Positions 28,176 to 37,300 are shown, counted from the first letter of the stretch. The stretch is 40,826 bases of DNA from Vagococcus bubulae (GCF_003950315.1 NZ_NGJT01000018.1:1-40826); one strand, 5' to 3'. Numbers and translations are program-made. Notes: generated from the sequence alone by a model not told the origin.

Positions 28176-29482
28176 CATTTATTTGGTAGTCTAAATGTAA
28201 ATATCACACCTGTTGGAGAAACATTTTTTGCTTGAATATTCCCCCCATGTTCCTCAATAATTTGCTTAGCAATGGATAATCCCAAACCATTTCCACCCGT
28301 TTCTTTACTTCTCGAATCATCCTCACGGTAAAATCTAGTGAAAATGTGACTTAATTTATCTTCGTTAATATGTGGTCCAGAATTTTTAATGGAGACTTCC
28401 CATTGTTTTTTAGAAGTAAGCGAGGAGGTAACCGTGATATCGTCACCACTTTTAGTATATTTAAAGGCATTATCCAAGAGGATTAATAACACTTGATGAA
28501 GTTTCGCTACATCTATGTTTGCATTAAACGAATCATTTTCTTTAAAGATTAATTGTTTTTCTTGTTCCTCAGCCAATAATTGGAAAGGATCTAATACCTT
28601 ATGGATAAAGGTATTTGTGTCAATGATTTCTTTATCAAGGACCAATGTATTTGAGTCTCCTTTTGCTAAAAGAAGTAAATCACTTGTTAATTTGGTAAGT
28701 CGTTGAGCTTCATTGAGTGCTTGAGCAATGTGTTCTGATTCATCAATGATGGTGTTATTTGGATGTGTAAATAATTTTTCTAAATTTAAACGAATAATCG
28801 TTAAAGGAGTACGTAATTCGTGAGAGGCATTTTCAACAAACTCTTGTTGCTTTTTCCATGATTTTAGTATAGGTCTCATGGCGAATTCAGATAATCCGTA
28901 ACTGATGACTAAAGATAGAATCCAAAAAATAAACATACAAATCAAAATAATCAGACGAGACTGTTTAACAGCTTCATCAATTTGGTTGATATTAACTAAT
29001 ACTTGTATATAAGCAATGTCTAGATTGTTCTCACTTGTTGGGATGGTAATGCTACGAAAAGAAAATTTTGAGTCTGTATTTGTGTTTTTTAAAGCTAATG
29101 TTGAAATAGTATCGGTATTTTTTTTATCAAATACTGGTTCTTCCAAATTTTCTAATTTGTCATTAACAGAAGAATCATTTAAAATTTTTCCATTTTTATC
29201 CCAAAGAACAATGACGGTATTAAATTTATTTGGTCCATCAAAATCAAATTTTGGTGTTCCAATAGGGCCATCTTTTCCTTCCGTATTTAACATACCAATT
29301 TCTCTATCTAGTAAACGTGGATTATTGGCCATTCGCTCTAAAGTTGAATCAGTTTCAGTATAAGCAGAATATTGGATAACTTGAATGGTAATAAAAGATA
29401 ACAAAGAAAAGATGATAGCAAATGCACCACAGTTAATAAGGAAAAATTTTAGACGTTGCTTTTTTGATGCTGTTGACTTCAT
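28175..29482 (-). CDS. ciaH: Sensor histidine kinase, CiaH-like
   Basis: 435 residues. TM1 at about 12-35, an extracytoplasmic sensor region of about 140 residues, TM2 at about 176-196, then HisKA with phospho-acceptor H221 in NASHELRTPLT. The HATPase domain shows the N box (LLDNAFKYT), FTRFYRED and GGNGLGLSIAK. Start ATG overlaps the end of the response-regulator gene by 4 bp (ATGA). The pair resembles streptococcal CiaRH, which controls cell-envelope stress, competence and beta-lactam tolerance. The signal is unknown. Naming follows the stronger similarity of the regulator. Confidence 0.88.
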   Translation of the reverse strand: MKSTASKKQRLKFFLINCGAFAIIFSLLSFITIQVIQYSAYTETDSTLERMANNPRLLDREIGMLNTEGKDGPIGTPKFDFDGPNKFNTVIVLWDKNGKILNDSSVNDKLENLEEPVFDKKNTDTISTLALKNTNTDSKFSFRSITIPTSENNLDIAYIQVLVNINQIDEAVKQSRLIILICMFIFWILSLVISYGLSEFAMRPILKSWKKQQEFVENASHELRTPLTIIRLNLEKLFTHPNNTIIDESEHIAQALNEAQRLTKLTSDLLLLAKGDSNTLVLDKEIIDTNTFIHKVLDPFQLLAEEQEKQLIFKENDSFNANIDVAKLHQVLLILLDNAFKYTKSGDDITVTSSLTSKKQWEVSIKNSGPHINEDKLSHIFTRFYREDDSRSKETGGNGLGLSIAKQIIEEHGGNIQAKNVSPTGVIFTFRLPNK

Positions 29483-30162
29483 AACGAATCCTCTTTTTGT
29501 AAGATATAACCAACATTACGTATCGTTGTGAGCTGTTTGTTTAGATTAGTTTCTTTTAAGTGTTTTCTCAAATGACTCATATAGACCTCAACAACAGATA
29601 ATGCGGTATCAGAATCGTAACCCCAAATACGATTAAAAATTTGCTCTTTGGTTAAAATAATCCCTTTATTCTGTAAAAGATAAACGAGCAAATCATATTC
29701 TTTTCCTTGTATCGGTAAAATATCCTCTTTATATTTCACTTCTCTTTGCAATAAAAGGCATGTTAAATCGCCATAATTAAGCGTATTATCTTCGTACAAC
29801 TCAAATGTTCGCTTTAAAATAGCCTTACTTCTCATAAGTAATTCTTCACGGTGAAATGGTTTAGTTAAATAATCATCTGCACCAACTTCAAATCCTTCAA
29901 GTTTATTTTCAAGACTATCTTTAGCGGTTAGAATTAAAATAGGAATATTATTTTTGTCATTTCTTAATTTTTTTAAAATAGACAAGCCATCCATATTTGG
30001 AAGCATTAAATCAAGAACAACAAAATCATACTCGCCAGACTCCACTTCATAAAGAGCCTCATCACCGTCATATACTTGGGTGACATTTCCTAGTTCTACT
30101 AAAATATCTCGAATATGTTGTGATATTTCTTTTTCGTCTTCTATAACTAATATGTTTATCAT
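29479..30162 (-). CDS. ciaR: OmpR-family response regulator, CiaR-like
   Basis: 227 residues. Receiver domain with acidic pair EDE near residues 8-10, phospho-acceptor D51 in VVLDLMLP, and K in the LTKPF motif; C-terminal winged-helix domain with YDLLVYLLQNKG, QIFNRIWGYDSDT and VVEVYMSHLRK. The last blocks closely match streptococcal CiaR as I remember it, which is why the symbol is given. AAAGGAG precedes the ATG. The upstream lipoprotein operon carries a promoter fitting the CiaR direct-repeat box (33581-33597), so a regulatory link is likely. Confidence 0.85.
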   Translation of the reverse strand: MINILVIEDEKEISQHIRDILVELGNVTQVYDGDEALYEVESGEYDFVVLDLMLPNMDGLSILKKLRNDKNNIPILILTAKDSLENKLEGFEVGADDYLTKPFHREELLMRSKAILKRTFELYEDNTLNYGDLTCLLLQREVKYKEDILPIQGKEYDLLVYLLQNKGIILTKEQIFNRIWGYDSDTALSVVEVYMSHLRKHLKETNLNKQLTTIRNVGYILQKEDSL

Positions 30163-30221
30163 GGTTTCACTCCTTTATGTTCACTTCTTTTGTACCTTAA
30201 ATACACAAAAAAAACAAATAA

Positions 30222-30256
30222 TAACTAACCAGTTATATGTTTAACTGGTTAGTTTT
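30222..30256 (-). terminator. Terminator between the beta-helix lipoprotein gene and ciaR
   Basis: AACTAACCAGTTA and TAACTGGTTAGTT arms around a short loop. Read leftward, a TTATTATTTG then T-tract follows. Some readthrough into ciaRH remains possible, since I see no strong separate promoter in 30163-30221. Confidence 0.7.
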
Positions 30257-30262
30257 ATTATA

Positions 30263-32113
30263 CTATCTTGGTCCGCCCATACCGCCTGACATTCCTATGC
30301 CACCTTGAACAGTATTTCCATCTTGATCAACATTTAATATATTTGTCCCATCAAACTTAATGGTACTAAGTATTTGGCCATTTGTTTTAGTACCAGATTG
30401 ATATAAACCATTTTCGTCTTTTTCAGCTGTTGTTCCACCTGTTAGTAATGTATATGTTTCAGAGTTAGTTAAATCTGGACTAGAAATAAGTAAGTGTTGG
30501 AATTCTTTCTTTGATTTAAAGGTTACTAGAGATTTGCCTTCATTATTGGTTAAGCTGTATAAAGTATTAGCTGATTGAGTTGTATTAAAATAAATACCGA
30601 CACTTGCTTGTGTACTATCATCACTGACATTCATCGCCATATCCGATGTACCAGTTGTAATAAGTGTTCCACCAGTTAAATTAAATGTCCCATCATAATC
30701 AAGAGCCCCGTTACCACCATCAGTTGGACCATACACAAGAACCGTACCTCCAGACATAGTGATAGAACCGTTGCTATCTAAACCATCACCAGATGCATTA
30801 ACCGTAATTGTACCACCAGTAATTTCGAGAGATTTACTATCATCTGCTTGTCCAGGAGGGGTTCCACCTTTACCAAATGAGTCAGCACCAAATTGTCCTG
30901 TTCCGTCATCTTCACTGCTACCACCAGCGTTAATGCCATCATCTGATGCTGTAATGAGTAGATTCCCACCATTTAGTTTAATGACACTAGACTCAATACC
31001 TTCATAACTATGATTTATCGTTATATTGCCATTGTCAATTGTTAAACTATTATCTGCGTGAATCCCATCATCTCCTGTATCAAGGGTATAATCACCGTTT
31101 TTAATCGTTAACGAGTCATTACTATGTATGGCATCATCTAATGTGTCAAGGGTATATGACCCACTAAGTAGCGTTATCTTGCTTGCTTTAAGTCCTTTAT
31201 AACTTTCATTTGTGTCAAATTGTTTTGTGTTATATCCACCACCTGTTTTGATTGTAAAAGTTGCTTGTTGGATAGAAAGAGCAGTTTCTGCCTGAATGCC
31301 ATCACGACCACTGTCAATCGTGAAATCACCATTGTCTATTACGATAAATCCTTTATCTTCTTCCGTTGAATTATTGGCTTGAATGCCATCCCCTTCTTTA
31401 GTTGTTAGATGATATGTTCCATCTTTAATTGAAACAGAATCTTTCCCTTTTAAGGCATTGTTTTTAGCGTTAATAGTGTAGTTTCCTGAAATAAGTGTTA
31501 AGTCATCTTTACTACGAATGCCATTGCTATAATTTGCTTCAACATTGAGGGATCCCTCACCATTAATTGTCAAATCATCTTTACTAAAAATAGCAGCATC
31601 AGGTTCTGTTTCACCTTCGGATAAATTATAGTCATTGCCGTCAGATACGGTATTTTTAGAATCTTTGGCAAGAGTGATAATGGCTTTATCCGTTTGCTCA
31701 ACTAAAATAGCAGGACCATTATCATTTTTTATTGTGGTATTGTTGAGAACTAAGTGAACTTTCTCTGTTTTATCGACATTGACTATGAGCTGTCCATTAC
31801 TTAATTCTCCCTCAATGATGTATGTGCCACCTTTTGTGATGGTCACGACTTTCCCATCAGTACTTGCGCCTTCACCAGAGATTTTGACATTATCACTTAA
31901 AGCAATACTAGTTGCAGAGCTCTCATCATAACTGTCATCTAAATCTGACTCTGAGTATGAACCCAGTAAGCCAGATGTATCTGTCTCAATTTTAGTAGAG
32001 GATGACGATGTACTGGCTTTGGAAGTTGTGGTGGAGTTAGTTTGTGAGCTTTGACAAGCAGTTAATAGCATAATAGGGCTTATTAATAACATAAATAGGT
32101 GTGCTTTTTTCAT
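30263..32113 (-). CDS. Secreted lipoprotein with beta-helical carbohydrate-binding domain (Cthe_2159/DUF4353 type)
   Basis: 616 residues. Lipoprotein signal with lipobox LLTAC (C20), a Ser/Thr-rich tether, then a long right-handed beta-helix-like repeat region rich in Asp and Gly: recurring DDGIHADNSLTI, GRDGIQAETALSI and SGDGLDSNGSITM turns, each rung carrying acidic residues that could bind calcium. The C-terminus ends GMSGGMGGPR. The family founder from Clostridium thermocellum binds calcium and acidic or cellulosic polysaccharide. It is last in a three-gene operon, 21 bp after the DUF4956 gene, with AGAAAGGAG before the ATG. Partner and ligand here are unknown. Confidence 0.85.
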   Translation of the reverse strand: MKKAHLFMLLISPIMLLTACQSSQTNSTTTSKASTSSSSTKIETDTSGLLGSYSESDLDDSYDESSATSIALSDNVKISGEGASTDGKVVTITKGGTYIIEGELSNGQLIVNVDKTEKVHLVLNNTTIKNDNGPAILVEQTDKAIITLAKDSKNTVSDGNDYNLSEGETEPDAAIFSKDDLTINGEGSLNVEANYSNGIRSKDDLTLISGNYTINAKNNALKGKDSVSIKDGTYHLTTKEGDGIQANNSTEEDKGFIVIDNGDFTIDSGRDGIQAETALSIQQATFTIKTGGGYNTKQFDTNESYKGLKASKITLLSGSYTLDTLDDAIHSNDSLTIKNGDYTLDTGDDGIHADNSLTIDNGNITINHSYEGIESSVIKLNGGNLLITASDDGINAGGSSEDDGTGQFGADSFGKGGTPPGQADDSKSLEITGGTITVNASGDGLDSNGSITMSGGTVLVYGPTDGGNGALDYDGTFNLTGGTLITTGTSDMAMNVSDDSTQASVGIYFNTTQSANTLYSLTNNEGKSLVTFKSKKEFQHLLISSPDLTNSETYTLLTGGTTAEKDENGLYQSGTKTNGQILSTIKFDGTNILNVDQDGNTVQGGIGMSGGMGGPR

Positions 32114-32134
32114 AAAAAAATCTCCTTTCTGTGG

Positions 32135-32812
32135 TTATAATGTGTCATTATGAGTTTTACATCGACCAAGCACAACCGGAAGATTGCCATTTCTTACTCG
32201 GATAGCGTCTAATAATTCTTTTTCATTGGTCCCTTCTTTTAGAACTAAGTGATATCTAAGTTCATAAAGACTCCCCATAGTAGTTGTTCGAACAGAATCA
32301 AGTTGTTGACTTGTGACATAAGAATCAAAAATATCTTGGAATAAATTGGGATAATCTAAATCTTCTGAGATGGTAATTTTTAATTCTCTTTCTGTTAATT
32401 TCTGCTTACTACCAAAGGGTGATAGATACAGAATCATTAAAATAATGGTGACAAAAAGAGAGAAGATAATAGCGTATACGATAAATCCCATTCCTGTTGC
32501 CAACCCGATTCCCATTGACCAAAAAATACTAGTAATTTCTCGTGACCCACCTGCCACAGAACGAAACCGTACCAAACTAAATGCTCCTACAACGGCCATT
32601 CCAGTTCCAAGGTTTCCATTTACCAGCATGATAACGGATTGAACTAAAACAGGGAGAACGGCCAACGTGACGATAAAATTTTTAGTATATATATTATTGA
32701 CTGTATGAATATAGGAAACAATAATACCTAAACCAATTGATGTTAAGGTACATAATAGTAATTGAGTTAATTCAATAGTGGAACTGCCATCTGGAAAAAT
32801 ACTAGCTAACAT
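32135..32812 (-). CDS. DUF4956 integral membrane protein
   Basis: 225 residues. Four hydrophobic segments in the first 130 residues, with the family mark GAFSLVRFRSVAGGSREI between the third and fourth, then a cytoplasmic domain of about 90 residues (LKITISEDLDYP; YELRYHLVLKEG). DUF4956 proteins are commonly encoded next to VTC-domain polyphosphate polymerases; no activity has been assigned that I know of. The start overlaps the end of the polymerase gene by 11 bp, so translation is coupled. It may be the membrane partner of the polymerase, by analogy with the membrane part of the yeast VTC complex (inference). Confidence 0.85.
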   Translation of the reverse strand: MLASIFPDGSSTIELTQLLLCTLTSIGLGIIVSYIHTVNNIYTKNFIVTLAVLPVLVQSVIMLVNGNLGTGMAVVGAFSLVRFRSVAGGSREITSIFWSMGIGLATGMGFIVYAIIFSLFVTIILMILYLSPFGSKQKLTERELKITISEDLDYPNLFQDIFDSYVTSQQLDSVRTTTMGSLYELRYHLVLKEGTNEKELLDAIRVRNGNLPVVLGRCKTHNDTL

Positions 32813-33530
32813 GTGTCATCACCTCAATATTATGTTTATGGATATAACGAGTGTAAGTTTGTGAGTATTTTGAAAAACTTGTCTTTCTTAAATGGTATTT
32901 ATTAAGTAAGTCAACAAACCATAAAGGATAGGCACCTAACACTTTAACTTCCATTAATACACCTGCTTCTGGAGCTACGAGTTTTCCATAACTTCCATTA
33001 TTAAGAGAAAGGTCATGGGTTCTAAAGCGAATATTATGATCAAAGGTTACTCGGAAATCTGAATCTTCAGGTGTAAAAAAAGAAAGGCGATCATATGCGA
33101 TTAGAACTCTAGGCTTTAGCGTTTTATAGCGTTTATACACCCAATCAATTTCGCGGTAAGTTTGTATTTGTTCTGTATTTTGGGATAGTGTTTTTGTAGT
33201 TTCGAATCTTAGGTAGTCTTTATACGGTAACTCAATGCGTCTTTTATAAACTGTTCCTTGGATTTTTTTCTTTAATTCTAGAAATACAATGGTATCTTTG
33301 CTAGGAGTTTGATAACTTCTAACGCGTAATTTTTCTTTATAGGTAGGTTTTTCCATCGAACGTCTAATTAGTAGAAAATCATCAGTATCATAATAAAGAG
33401 ACATAATCGTATGTAATCCATACTTATCAATAGACATGTGTTTTTTTAAATCAGTTATGAATTGATCATATAAATTTTTATCAATCATGTATTTATGTTC
33501 TTTTCTTTTAAATTCTTTCTTTGCTTTCAT
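32802..33530 (-). CDS. VTC-domain (triphosphate tunnel) polyphosphate polymerase-like protein
   Basis: 242 residues, a single triphosphate-tunnel metalloenzyme fold related to the catalytic domain of yeast Vtc4. Basic and acidic tunnel strands are visible: FKRKEHKYMID, EKLRVRSYQ, FLELKKKIQGTVYKRRIEL, PRVLIAYDRLSFF and the closing LMEVKVLG (ExK). No membrane segment and no SPX domain, so it should be cytoplasmic or held at the membrane by its DUF4956 partner. First gene of the operon; AAAGGAG before the ATG. Polyphosphate synthesis is the family-level expectation, untested in this context. Confidence 0.87.
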   Translation of the reverse strand: MKAKKEFKRKEHKYMIDKNLYDQFITDLKKHMSIDKYGLHTIMSLYYDTDDFLLIRRSMEKPTYKEKLRVRSYQTPSKDTIVFLELKKKIQGTVYKRRIELPYKDYLRFETTKTLSQNTEQIQTYREIDWVYKRYKTLKPRVLIAYDRLSFFTPEDSDFRVTFDHNIRFRTHDLSLNNGSYGKLVAPEAGVLMEVKVLGAYPLWFVDLLNKYHLRKTSFSKYSQTYTRYIHKHNIEVMTHVS

Positions 33531-33564
33531 TGTTAATCGACTCCTTTAAATAATGTCTGAATGT

Positions 33565-33597
33565 AGTTTAAGATATTAAACTTAAACAGAGCTTAAG
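33565..33597 (-). promoter_or_regulatory. CiaR-box promoter of the VTC/DUF4956/lipoprotein operon
   Basis: Read leftward: CTTAAG-N5-TTTAAG (33597-33581) fits the streptococcal CiaR recognition repeat NTTAAG-N5-WTTAAG at every position. It is followed after exactly 10 bp by TAAACT (33570-33565) as a -10, the spacing known for CiaR-activated promoters. The coding start is 35 bp beyond. A CiaR-like regulator is encoded 3.4 kb downstream. Confidence 0.72.
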
Positions 33598-33729
33598 GTA
33601 AAAAAACAATAGTGATTAAAAACACAAGTTAGTGGGTATTAAGGATTTTTATTATTTTTTATAATGATAAAATTAACTAAAATAGTTATTTTTAAAGGAT
33701 TTATTAAGGAAAACGTATTCATTTTATTA

Positions 33730-33783
33730 AAGTGAAAAAAATCACATAAAAGTATTTACAAGGTTAAGTAAATGTTGTATATT
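33730..33783 (+). promoter_or_regulatory. adhE promoter with Rex/CRP-FNR-like palindrome
   Basis: -35 TTTACA (33755-33760), 17-bp spacer, -10 TATATT (33778-33783). Just upstream, AAGTGAAAAAAATCACAT (33730-33747) contains GTGA-N6-TCAC, close to the Rex consensus TTGTGAA-N4-TTCACAA and also to CRP/FNR half-sites. A second half-site TTGTGAAAT is at 33788. Redox (NADH) control of adhE by Rex is known in Firmicutes. Confidence 0.65.
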
Positions 33784-33828
33784 ATATTTGTGAAATACAT
33801 AACGAATTAAATTCAGGAGGGTATTACT

Positions 33829-36429
33829 TTGAAAGATAAAAATAAAAAAGCAGAAGTGAAAGAACAATCAGTAACAGAAACAATTGATCATTTGGTAGCT
33901 AATGCACAAGAAGCATTAAAAGAAATGAAAACTTTTGATCAAGAAAAAGTGGATCATATCGTTCACCAAATGGCAATGGCAGCTTTAAACGAGCATATGC
34001 CTTTAGCTAAATTAGCGGTAGAAGAAACTGGCCGTGGTATTTATGAAGATAAAGCCATCAAAAATATGTTTGCTTCTGAAAGTATTTGGAACAACATCAA
34101 AAATGATAAAACAGTTGGCGTGATTAATGAAGATGAACAAAAACAAATCATTGAAATTGCTGACCCAGTCGGAGTTGTATGTGGGGTAACACCAACAACT
34201 AATCCAACATCAACAACTATTTTTAAATCAATGATTGCGATTAAAACTCGTAACCCAATTATCTTTGCTTTCCATCCAAGCGCTCAAAAATCATCTGCAG
34301 CAGCGGCAAAAGTTGTAAGAGATGCAGCAGTAAAAGCTGGCGCTCCTGAAAACTGTATTCAATGGATTGATACGCCATCTATTGAAGCGACTAATACATT
34401 AATGAATCATGAAGGTGTGGCGATTGTTCTTGCAACTGGTGGTTCTGGAATGGTTAAAGCAGCTTACTCAACTGGAAAACCTGCACTTGGTGTAGGTCCT
34501 GGTAATACACCAGCTTATGTTGAAAAAACAGCTAAAATTAAACGTGCGGTAAACGACTTAATTACATCTAAATCATTTGATAATGGGATGATTTGTGCGT
34601 CAGAGCAAGGTGTGATTGTTGATAAAGAAATCTATGATGCAGTGAAAAAAGAATTTGAAGCACATCAAGTATACTTTGTTAAACCAAACGAATTAGAAAA
34701 ATTAGAAAAAGCAGTGATGAATGAAACAAAAACAGCTGTTAACCCTAAAATTGTAGGACACTCAGCAGTATCTATTGCTAAAGATGCAGGAATTAAAGTA
34801 CCGGAAGGAACTAAAATTTTAGTAGCTGAATTAGAAGATGCTGGTCCAGATTACCCATTATCACGTGAAAAATTATCTCCAGTATTAGCAATGTTTAAAG
34901 CTAACAATACTGAACATGGTTTAGAATTATGTGAAAAAATGTTAAAACTTAATGGTGAAGGACATACAGCTGTTCTACATTCTGAAGATGAAGACTTACA
35001 ATTAGCCTTTGGTTTAAGAATGAATGCTTGTCGTATTTTAATTAACTCTCCAGCGGCTCAAGGTGGTATTGGTGATATCTACAACGAAATGATTCCATCA
35101 TTAACATTAGGTTGTGGATCTTATGGTAAAAACTCAGTATCTAAAAACGTTTCAGCAGTTAATTTGATTAACACTAAAACTTTAACGAAACGGAGAAATA
35201 ACATGCAATGGTTTAAATTACCTGAAAAAATCTACTTTGAATTAAACTCTATTCAATATTTACAAAAAATGAAAGACGTTGAACGTGTATTCATCGTGTG
35301 TGACCCTGGTATGGTTGAATTTGGATACGCTCAAAAAGTCATTGACGAATTAATGAAACGTCAAAACAAAGTGAAATTCGAAATGTTCTCTGACGTTGAA
35401 CCTAACCCTTCAACAGATACAGTTTACGCTGGTACAGAACAAATGATGAAATTCCAACCTGATACAGTTATTGCTATCGGTGGTGGTTCTGCTATTGATG
35501 CGGCTAAAGGTATGTGGTTATTCTACGAACATCCAGAAACAGAATTCTTTGGCGCTAAACAAAAATTCTTAGATATTCGTAAACGTGCTTACAAAATTCC
35601 TGAAGCTAGAAAAGCTAAAATGGTTGCTATCCCAACAACATCAGGTACTGGTGCAGAAGTAACACCATTTGCGGTTATTACTGACAGTGAAACTCACGTG
35701 AAATACCCATTAGCAGACTATGCTTTAACTCCAGATGTGGCAATCATTGACCCACAATTTGTTATGAGTGTTCCTGCTTCTGTTACAGCTGATACTGGTA
35801 TGGACGTATTAACGCATGCAATTGAATCATATGTTTCTGTTATGGCAAGTGATTACACTAGAGGTTTAAGTTTACAAGCTATTAAATTAGTCTTTGAAAA
35901 CTTAGAAGACTCAGTTAAAAACCCTAATTTAGAAAACCGTGAAAAAATGCATAATGCTTCTACAATGGCTGGTATGGCGTTTGCCAATGCGTTCTTGGGT
36001 ATTTGTCACTCAATCGCTCATAAAATTGGTGGAGAATATGGTATTCCTCATGGACGTACTAATGCAATTCTTTTACCACATATTATTCGTTACAATGCAA
36101 AAGATCCTTCAAAACATGCATTGTTCCCTAAATATGATTACTTTAGAGCAGATACAGATTATGCAGACATCGCTCGTTTCTTAGGACTTAAAGGAAATAC
36201 AACAGAAGAATTAGTAGAATCTTTAGCTAAAGCTGTTGATGATTTAGGAAAACGTGTTGGAATCGATATGAACTTATCAGCTCAAGGATTAAGCAAAAAA
36301 ACATTAGATGACACGGTTGATCGTATGGCAGAACTTGCTTACGAAGATCAATGTACAACTGCTAACCCTAAAGAACCATTAATTAGTGAATTAAAACAAA
36401 TTATTATTGATTCTTACGAAGGTAACTAA
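33829..36429 (+). CDS. adhE: Bifunctional acetaldehyde-CoA/alcohol dehydrogenase
   Basis: 866 residues, standard AdhE length. It reduces acetyl-CoA to acetaldehyde and then ethanol, regenerating NAD+ in fermentation. N-terminal aldehyde dehydrogenase domain with nucleophile C256 in GMICASEQG; a linker near residue 450; C-terminal iron-dependent alcohol dehydrogenase with GGGSAIDAAKG, IPTTSGTGAEVTPF and iron ligands in DTGMDVLTHAIES and CHSIAHKIGGEYGIPHG. Starts at TTG 33829 with AGGAGG at 8 bp. Codon use is biased to a small set, as expected for a highly expressed gene. AdhE forms helical filaments (spirosomes) in other species. Confidence 0.97.
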   Translation: MKDKNKKAEVKEQSVTETIDHLVANAQEALKEMKTFDQEKVDHIVHQMAMAALNEHMPLAKLAVEETGRGIYEDKAIKNMFASESIWNNIKNDKTVGVINEDEQKQIIEIADPVGVVCGVTPTTNPTSTTIFKSMIAIKTRNPIIFAFHPSAQKSSAAAAKVVRDAAVKAGAPENCIQWIDTPSIEATNTLMNHEGVAIVLATGGSGMVKAAYSTGKPALGVGPGNTPAYVEKTAKIKRAVNDLITSKSFDNGMICASEQGVIVDKEIYDAVKKEFEAHQVYFVKPNELEKLEKAVMNETKTAVNPKIVGHSAVSIAKDAGIKVPEGTKILVAELEDAGPDYPLSREKLSPVLAMFKANNTEHGLELCEKMLKLNGEGHTAVLHSEDEDLQLAFGLRMNACRILINSPAAQGGIGDIYNEMIPSLTLGCGSYGKNSVSKNVSAVNLINTKTLTKRRNNMQWFKLPEKIYFELNSIQYLQKMKDVERVFIVCDPGMVEFGYAQKVIDELMKRQNKVKFEMFSDVEPNPSTDTVYAGTEQMMKFQPDTVIAIGGGSAIDAAKGMWLFYEHPETEFFGAKQKFLDIRKRAYKIPEARKAKMVAIPTTSGTGAEVTPFAVITDSETHVKYPLADYALTPDVAIIDPQFVMSVPASVTADTGMDVLTHAIESYVSVMASDYTRGLSLQAIKLVFENLEDSVKNPNLENREKMHNASTMAGMAFANAFLGICHSIAHKIGGEYGIPHGRTNAILLPHIIRYNAKDPSKHALFPKYDYFRADTDYADIARFLGLKGNTTEELVESLAKAVDDLGKRVGIDMNLSAQGLSKKTLDDTVDRMAELAYEDQCTTANPKEPLISELKQIIIDSYEGN

Positions 36430-36444
36430 AAGAATCATGTTAAA

Positions 36445-36478
36445 AAAGGTCGTCCCAAACGTTGGGGCGACCTTTTAT
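36445..36478 (+). terminator. Terminator of adhE, bidirectional
   Basis: AAAGGTCGTCCC (36445-36456) pairs with GGGGCGACCTTT (36464-36475), GC-rich stem with T/A-rich flanks on both sides. The convergent gene ends inside it at 36475. Confidence 0.9.
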
Positions 36479-37125
36479 TTTAATAAATCATAAGTTTTTG
36501 TTTTAGGTTGATAGGTCACATTTTCTTTAGCTATGGGAACAATAATAGAGGATATACCTGGTCCAATTTTTTCTTTGAAGCCAACAGATGTAAAAGAGGC
36601 ATCAGTTAAAACAGCGTATTCTTTGGTAACAGCTACCTGATGGACAGGTTTAAACTGAATTAGGTCACTGGATATATCCAATTGATAGATATCCTTATCA
36701 TCTGTAAAATAATAAAACACGTCATTTTTTCCAAGATATTTTATGCTATTTTTTTCTGTTGAGACATCTTTTTTATAAAATGGAAGATTTAATGTTTTAT
36801 CTACATCGTATAATGAGGCCCGATTTGAGGAATCGTTAGGTCGTGTTTGATAATGTAAAACAGCCATTTTTATTTTTCGATTAGCATTTGTTTCAAAAGA
36901 AATGAGTTTACGATAATCCTTTGTTATTAAAAAAATAGTGGAAATACATATAGTAGTAATAATAAGAACTAGTCCAATTATTTTATAAATTTTTTTAGCA
37001 TTTGTAGTTGAAGAGATGATACCAAATAAAATAAATAGAATGATAGCTACTATAAATAAGATAACAGGTAATACAACGTTAATTAAATGTTCGGAAAGGT
37101 ACCAATAATTACCATTGATTGTCAT
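36475..37125 (-). CDS. Membrane-anchored protein of unknown function
   Basis: 216 residues, not recognised. Two strong hydrophobic segments (about 14-37 and 46-67) separated by a short polar loop with lysines, then about 140 residues with alternating hydrophobic and charged positions suggesting a beta-rich domain, probably outside the cell. The C-terminal part repeats the pattern of short Tyr/Phe-rich strands (NDVFYYFTDDKDIYQLD). ATG 37125 has AGGAGGG upstream. Monocistronic, between adhE (convergent) and mreC (divergent). No catalytic motif seen. Confidence 0.75.
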   Translation of the reverse strand: MTINGNYWYLSEHLINVVLPVILFIVAIILFILFGIISSTTNAKKIYKIIGLVLIITTICISTIFLITKDYRKLISFETNANRKIKMAVLHYQTRPNDSSNRASLYDVDKTLNLPFYKKDVSTEKNSIKYLGKNDVFYYFTDDKDIYQLDISSDLIQFKPVHQVAVTKEYAVLTDASFTSVGFKEKIGPGISSIIVPIAKENVTYQPKTKTYDLLK

Positions 37126-37300
37126 AATACACCCTCCTGATGAGTTGATAATCTTATTATAGTCTAAAGAGTCTGATAATAGTAAATTAGTTTATTAAAA
37201 TTTTGAAAACAAATAGGTAGTTATGTGGTTTATATTGAAGAATAATGGTAAAATCAAGGATGTATGTTTTTTAGATTATAAGATATTACGGGGTGAAATA

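Noticed and set aside
35939-36184. 81-codon frame inside adhE
   Set aside because: Out-of-frame shadow of a strongly conserved coding region.
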